Shown here one piece after another: positions 58,933 to 64,000 of a stretch of 64,000 nucleotides of DNA (positions within the stretch are counted from its first letter, which is position 1; the number at the start of each line of letters is the position of its first letter). Source of the DNA: Anagrus nilaparvatae (taxonomy: Eukaryota > Arthropoda > Insecta > Hymenoptera > Mymaridae); NCBI GenBank assembly GCA_022575985.1, contig JAKSXM010000238.1, forward strand, positions 12,232,001-12,296,000, given 5' to 3'. Position numbers and translations under genes: made by a program. The notes beneath the pieces were generated by a model. The model searched no databases. It saw only the letters and a program-made list of their open reading frames with translations, and had not been told where the DNA came from.

Positions 58933-60493
58933 TTGTATGCAATTGGTGATATTTTACAAACATTATGGAATTAAGACCTAATTTTTTTTTCAAAAATTTT
59001 TACCAAAAAATCTCGAGGTACTTTTTTTTTTAATTTGGATGCAATACCTCATTTATTTCCAAGAAAGTACTTATATTTGAAAGTATGATTTTTATTCGAT
59101 ACCTCGAATCTAATAATTAATTTTTTGAAAATTTTTTCCCCAAAATTTTCGTCACAAAAAAATACAAAAAACACCAAATTTTTTTTCTCTTTGGACGTAG
59201 TACCTAATTTATTTCTATGAAAGTACTAGTTTTAGAAAGTTCATTTATATGGAACAATTTTATGGATCTGATAGCAAATTTTTTCAAAATTTTTTTCTCA
59301 ATAATGAAAAAAAAAAAAAATTTTAATAACTGCAATATTTTTTTTTCTGGATGTAATACTTCATTCAGTTACATGAAATTTTTTATTTTTGACTCATTTT
59401 ATTTTTATTACAAATCTATATTTCTATTTCAAAAAATTATAACTTGCAAATTATCTCCAATAATTTGTAAAGAAATAAAACTTATTTAGATATTTAATTT
59501 ATTTTTCAAACATACAAATAAACAATTTATTTAAATTGTATCTTAAAAGTAGTACTTCTATATAAAAAAATTAGGTATTACGTCCAAATAGAAAAAAATA
59601 ATTCGTTTTTTTTTATTTTATTAGTCTAGGAAAATAAAATTAATTTTAATTATTCTTAATTATACATAGGAGTACATTTATTTAGACGCAGACAAATTTT
59701 TTGAAACAAATATAAAAATAATTATACATATAAACTTATATTATTGTTTTGAATTACATTATGCTTAATGCTGTTTTTAACAGATTTTATACATTGACTT
59801 ATAATAATATTTTTTTAATTATTTATGTAATTAAATTTATATTTTTCCTTAAGAGGCCTTCGTGCATAGAGACGAAACGTAAAAGTCAAAATATTTTTCG
59901 CCTGGAATGGATACTTTTATTTTAAATTATTACTTGTTATTACCCAATTTGTTATAACAGCTATACAGTTCTTTTGTTTGGTACAAAAAATACTGTCTTG
60001 TGCACAATATCGTTGATGGCCATTGGATTCATCAAAGACAGAAAATTGGTTAAGATATCAGGCGGCGCTAACTAGGTGCCTGCATACAGCTAGGTAGCAC
60101 CTTCGATAATTTTCTATCCTAGATGCCAATAATGATAACATGGTAAATTCAAGATAATTTACGATAATTTTCTCCAGAATTGTATGTTAAAATTATAAGC
60201 TTTCATGGTAACTTATGATTAACTTAAGTGCATATACAACGTGCATAGGTTATTACAGACATAATTAATTACCAATTAAAAATTATTATTTATATACTTG
60301 AGGGCAATAATGATATTTCAGCTTTTAGAGGCCACCATTATTGCCCTTCGTAAATAATAAAATATTCTTAACCTCATCTAGAAATATTTATTTTTACCAA
60401 ATGCTATTATAGAACCTTGGAGTTACGCACCTCGGACCTACGACCTAAATATTTCTACGACCGGTTTTAAGAATGCACTATTATTACATTTGT

Positions 60494-62371
60494 TTAAGGG
60501 TAGTAATATAAATCAGCTCCATTATGCATTACAGTAGAATCAATTGCCTTCTTTTTAATAATTTTTGTTGCTTGCTTCTTGACATGGATTCTACGTATCT
60601 TTTTCCGTATTTTTTTTGGTTTCTCTATAATTTCAAAGCACTCTAAAAGAAATACAATAAAAGATACAATCCCCCCAAAGGCTAAAACTGATATCAAAAT
60701 TAGTGGTAACATCTCCAAACCAGCGAAAAATTTATCCGATTCAAATTTTCCGTCAATTTTATTAACATTTAGATAATCAGAGTGCCATTTAATATTCAGG
60801 CCGTTCTCGGTCAACTTTCTGCGAGTATCGTCAAATATTTTTCTGAATGGTGAATTATATTGAAATTTAATTGTCGAGAATCCATCAAAAATAGTGAGAT
60901 TGCTTATTTTATGTTTTGTACCATTGAAAATATTTTTATTCAACTTGAGATTTTTTTCAGCGACGTGCTCAACTTCAATATATACTTTATTCAAAGCAGC
61001 AATTTCATCATGTTCGTGAAATCTAGCAACGTCAGTAATGTTTTTAATGATCCCCGAAGTTACATTTCTAAGAAAATTCAAATATTCTATATTATTTTCC
61101 CAAAATACAACAGTCGTATTTTTTCTAATTACATCTTCAAAAGAATGAATGACTCCAGTTTCCGTTTTCTTAAACTGTTGACTTGTCAAATCAGATATTA
61201 TGTCCGGTATGTAAAATAATGAAATACAAATAAGCAAGATATAAATAATCTGTGACTGAAGGCAAAGGCGGGAATCCTGGTTAATATTAATTCCCAACAT
61301 CAAATAATACACTTTAAAAAGTGACCATTGATCCCGCTTTAAATTCAAGAATCGAGTACAAATAAAAACAAAAAATATACCAAAAATTAACAGAACAAAA
61401 CTTAAAATAGTATCCCAAAATTCAATATTTTTTTCTATATAAACAGGTATTACCAAAACAAATTTAATCCAATTCCACAAATAAACTTGAAGCAAATTTT
61501 TTTTTGCATTTAATGGCATTAAAACTAAAACAAAATTTAGGTTCTGGTTACTTAATTCATTTTCTATAAAATTTGTATCATATTTTATAGGTTGAAATAC
61601 AGTGGTTATATTTAATGAAACTTCAAAGCATTGGTAAATTTTAAATAAAAATGTTAAATAATGTAAATAAGCCTGATAATTATAATTCAAAGTGTAATTT
61701 TTATATAATTCTGGCCATTCATTCTTATCTACTCCTACTTTCATAGTATAACCACTAATTTGTCGAAATTTATTTGGAAAAATTGTAATATTTGAATTTT
61801 GATTAAATTCAACAGTAGTTGTGGTATTAAAAATGATGTTATGATTAATAATAAAAACATTTTGGTTGGTGTGATGCAAAATTGTAAAAGCGATAAAATT
61901 TTTTTTGTCTACTTCTAAGAATAATTTGTCAATTAATTTAAATGATTCCTTAATTTGATTAATTATCAAAAAAATCTTAGTTGAAGACAAATAAACTAAT
62001 GAGTCGCCTATTAAATTCAAAATCTTTTTAAATTTGCACAAAATTTGGCTCTCATTTGCAGTTTCACTCAGAATAATAACATGTAAGGGTGCTGTCAAAT
62101 TCTTGTGATATTCCACGATATCATCTTCCCATTTTATTGGCGATGGAGGATTATTTAAATTCACAACAGCAGTTGGTATTTTTTTCAAAAAATGCTTCAT
62201 AATTGGTTGATAGTGAAATTGATTTGTCGCGCTCCCATTCTTTAAATCTGAATGTATCGTAACTCGATTGGGTTTTACTTCTTCAATGAGTTGATTAATC
62301 AATTTCTCTATTAGAAAGAACTTGGCGAAACCCACGTTGCTCAAAAACATTAACAGACGTAAAATTTTCAT
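60494..62371 (-). CDS. Divergent ionotropic receptor (IR gene D), paralogue of C
   Basis: Single exon, 625 aa. Signal peptide MKILRLLMFLSNVGF. S1 entry ISGYTMKVGVDKNEWPELYK is the same as in C. M1, the pore region (KRDQWSLFKVYYLMLGININ) and M3 (SLFYIPDIISDLTSQ) are nearly identical to C, as is the S2 end (YNSPFRKIFDDTRRKLTENG) with M4 following. Differences concentrate in the N-terminal domain (about 100-180) and in S1 just before M1 (LWNWIKFVLVIPVY versus LRNFDKVILVIPVY). The last residues differ because of a shifted stop (IDSTVMHNGADLYYYP versus IDSIECIMELI): a 1-bp difference near codon 610 changes frame. The frame is otherwise intact and it is probably functional. Confidence 0.87.
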   Translation of the reverse strand: MKILRLLMFLSNVGFAKFFLIEKLINQLIEEVKPNRVTIHSDLKNGSATNQFHYQPIMKHFLKKIPTAVVNLNNPPSPIKWEDDIVEYHKNLTAPLHVIILSETANESQILCKFKKILNLIGDSLVYLSSTKIFLIINQIKESFKLIDKLFLEVDKKNFIAFTILHHTNQNVFIINHNIIFNTTTTVEFNQNSNITIFPNKFRQISGYTMKVGVDKNEWPELYKNYTLNYNYQAYLHYLTFLFKIYQCFEVSLNITTVFQPIKYDTNFIENELSNQNLNFVLVLMPLNAKKNLLQVYLWNWIKFVLVIPVYIEKNIEFWDTILSFVLLIFGIFFVFICTRFLNLKRDQWSLFKVYYLMLGININQDSRLCLQSQIIYILLICISLFYIPDIISDLTSQQFKKTETGVIHSFEDVIRKNTTVVFWENNIEYLNFLRNVTSGIIKNITDVARFHEHDEIAALNKVYIEVEHVAEKNLKLNKNIFNGTKHKISNLTIFDGFSTIKFQYNSPFRKIFDDTRRKLTENGLNIKWHSDYLNVNKIDGKFESDKFFAGLEMLPLILISVLAFGGIVSFIVFLLECFEIIEKPKKIRKKIRRIHVKKQATKIIKKKAIDSTVMHNGADLYYYP

Positions 62372-62551
62372 ATTTTTTTTTTTAATATTTTTTAACTAGA
62401 GAACAAAAATAAAAACACATTGTAAATTGAAGCTAAGCATTAAGAATTTTCGGCTATTTTTTCCATTTTTTCAAATTTTAGGTAGGTTTTCTATATGAAA
62501 GTATTTTTTTTAATGTCCTTTTTGTTTTTTGGTGGGTATCAGAAAATACAG

Positions 62552-63310
62552 TGGTGCTTTTACAAGAACTCTATATTTTTTTTAATTGTTAGTATTTTTA
62601 TGTTTATTGAGGGCCATATGCCTAAAGTTTTCAGTGGTACTGCAACAAATTTAAAAATTATAATTCTATGTGTTATTCTTATGGGATTTTTTATTTATGC
62701 GGACGGTGGCGACATTTTGAGTGTATAATTAAAATAGCTCTTTATTGAAGCCATCAAATTTTCTGATTATTTGTTCATCGACAAACTCTTCACTGAAAAA
62801 GGTATATTAAGTAAAATACGGAATGCACTTGGAGAAAACGACATTTAATAGTTTTAAGAAAAACAATACAACAGGGTTTTTAAGTGCATAAATTTAGAGT
62901 GCACACTCATAAAAGGAGGTAAGCAAAAAGCTGAAATCTAGGGACAGACTTATATGTGACCATTAGCTAAGAGGACTGCATGAAAATTTATATTGAGGAA
63001 AAAAATATATTTTTGAGACCTAAATACGTGACATCCATCCTACAAAGAAATTTAAGTTCAAATTTTCAGCAAAATATTAATATTAAAAGATTGGCATATT
63101 GCAAAAGGACAACGGACGGTCGCGATGTTTTTAACACATATGCCCCACAACATTTTTTTAAAATATGTGCAGTAGGTTGTGTGACTTTAAAAAAATATTA
63201 TTTATCAACTTTTTAAAAGAAAAAAAAGTGCAATAAAGATTTTGTTTCGGATGTAAGTGGGGGGGGGCGCTATATGTATACCCTTTCTGAGAAAAGCACC
63301 CACGTAAAAT
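62552..63310. mobile_element. About 760-bp insertion in the upstream flank of IR gene D
   Basis: The flank of gene C reads AGAAAATACAG straight into a T-run and AAAGCATAGATTAAAT. In D these two phrases are separated by about 760 bp (about 62,552 to 63,310). The insert has weak retroelement-like phrases, such as ADGGDILSV (compare SDGGDILAVS in the LINE endonuclease at 52.3 kb) and AKRTA...ILRKK, but no long ORF. The plus-strand ORF 62,495-62,728 straddles the junction and is not a gene. The element class is not settled. Alternatively it is ancestral sequence deleted from C. Confidence 0.5.
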
Positions 63311-64000
63311 TTTTTCAAAGCATAGATTAAATATTTCTTTATCTGTACGTACCAATAGTAATTGAAAATTGTAAAAAAACAATTGTTTAGAACTAACACA
63401 GTTAAAAAATTCAAAAACATGGCCGAAAATAGCCGAAAATATGACTTATTTTAAATATACACTAAAATATTTGTAATTTATGCATACCTGGAAACAGCAA
63501 TGAGAAAAAAAATATCTGAAATACAGTTGAGAAACGTAACTTGATAAAATAGAATCTAAATTGGAGTAGTTTAAAACCACGTCTTAATTATTTATACTTT
63601 TTATTGGAAATAAATCAAAATAGGACTAAACATAGAATGTTTTAAAATTTTTTAAAATAAAATAAGACTCAATTTTGCCGCCAGCCATCTACTGATAAAA
63701 ATTCTACGTTTTATTTTATTAGCAGGAAAGTTAACTTTTTATTATTTTCAAAGTATCAGTTATTTATAAAAATTTTTTATTTATTATCCAATTACCATTG
63801 TTGCAATAAAATTGACGATGCAAACAAATGTCTAAAGAATAGAAATTTTTATAATTCTTAAAAATTATTCGAAATTACGTATTAAAAACAAAAATAGCCA
63901 CGAGAAAAAATTCTTTAAGGTGCAATTAGACCTGAAACGTAATAAAATTTAGTTATTTCACTTTCTATAATTTCTGTTTGCTATTTCAGGAACTAATTTT
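63311..64000. other. Duplicated upstream flank of IR gene D, no gene
   Basis: It is homologous to 57,530-58,260. No further ORF or receptor fragment is seen before the window ends. Confidence 0.6.

Larger units (their letters stand above)
57374..60490. other. Spacer between IR genes C and D
   Basis: The first about 900 bp are the duplicated upstream flank of gene C. A palindromic element follows at 58,524-58,713 and a GT microsatellite at 58,914-58,932. From 59,411 the DNA matches the flank at 54.45 kb, and from 60,226 the 3' flank of gene C. Relative to C, the flank of D carries about 190 extra bp (about 60,258-60,446). The 90-codon ORF at 59,217 (+) is low-complexity and unlikely to be a gene. 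Confidence 0.55.
60226..64000. repeat. Segmental duplication, copy 2 (contains IR gene D; runs off the window)
   Basis: Partner of 55,376-58,270. It differs by an about 760-bp insertion upstream of the gene (62,552-63,310) and about 190 bp downstream. The final 600 bp match 57,600-58,250 (GGTGCAATTAGACCTGAAAC versus GGTGCAGTTAGACCTGGAAC). Confidence 0.8.

Noticed and set aside
1..64000. CRISPR arrays, bacterial operons, rRNA or tRNA genes
   Set aside because: No regularly spaced short repeats, no ribosomal RNA motifs, and no cloverleaf with recognisable A/B boxes was found by eye. Introns and LINEs show the DNA is eukaryotic.

Overview
The window is AT-rich eukaryotic DNA, most likely from an insect. 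It has short GT-AG introns (about 60-85 bp), long gene-poor stretches, degenerate non-LTR retrotransposons, and a tandem cluster of intronless divergent ionotropic receptor (IR) genes. Composition and IR style would suit a hymenopteran such as a parasitoid wasp, but nothing here proves the order.

Layout. (1) 1-10.0 kb: almost entirely non-coding AT-rich DNA. It holds one convincing small exon on the minus strand (9618-9719) and a weak exon candidate at the left edge. (2) 10.3-20.2 kb: six tandem plus-strand copies of a three-exon gene family. Each encodes a secreted, Lys/Asn-rich protein of about 228-244 aa with a conserved cysteine pattern. Four copies share a recognisable upstream block. 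I do not recognise the family. (3) 20.3-41.7 kb: mostly non-coding. It contains a degenerate C2H2 zinc-finger relic near 34.2 kb and two minus-strand candidate first exons (36.2 and 40.5 kb). The 36.2 and 40.5 kb exons both end in phase 1, and the 9.7 kb exon begins with the two bases that phase needs. I infer a long-intron minus-strand gene with alternative first exons, with the whole six-gene array nested antisense in its intron. (4) 42.9-44.5 kb: about four diverged copies of a 313-bp tandem repeat plus a smaller local duplication. (5) 45.0-64.0 kb: four full-length minus-strand IR genes in two recent pairs (609/594 aa and 628/625 aa) and one truncated IR relic, all within duplicated segments. 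LINE debris lies between them. A 5'-truncated LINE is inserted into an older LINE at 52.93-53.55 kb with a 16-bp target-site duplication.

How it works together. The IRs are predicted membrane receptors whose duplication was segmental, flanks included. The secreted array expanded by duplication of a unit that includes promoter-like and 3' sequence. The candidate host gene is supported by splice phase and local composition, not by recognised homology. Many short ORFs in the rest of the window look like chance products of AT-rich DNA.
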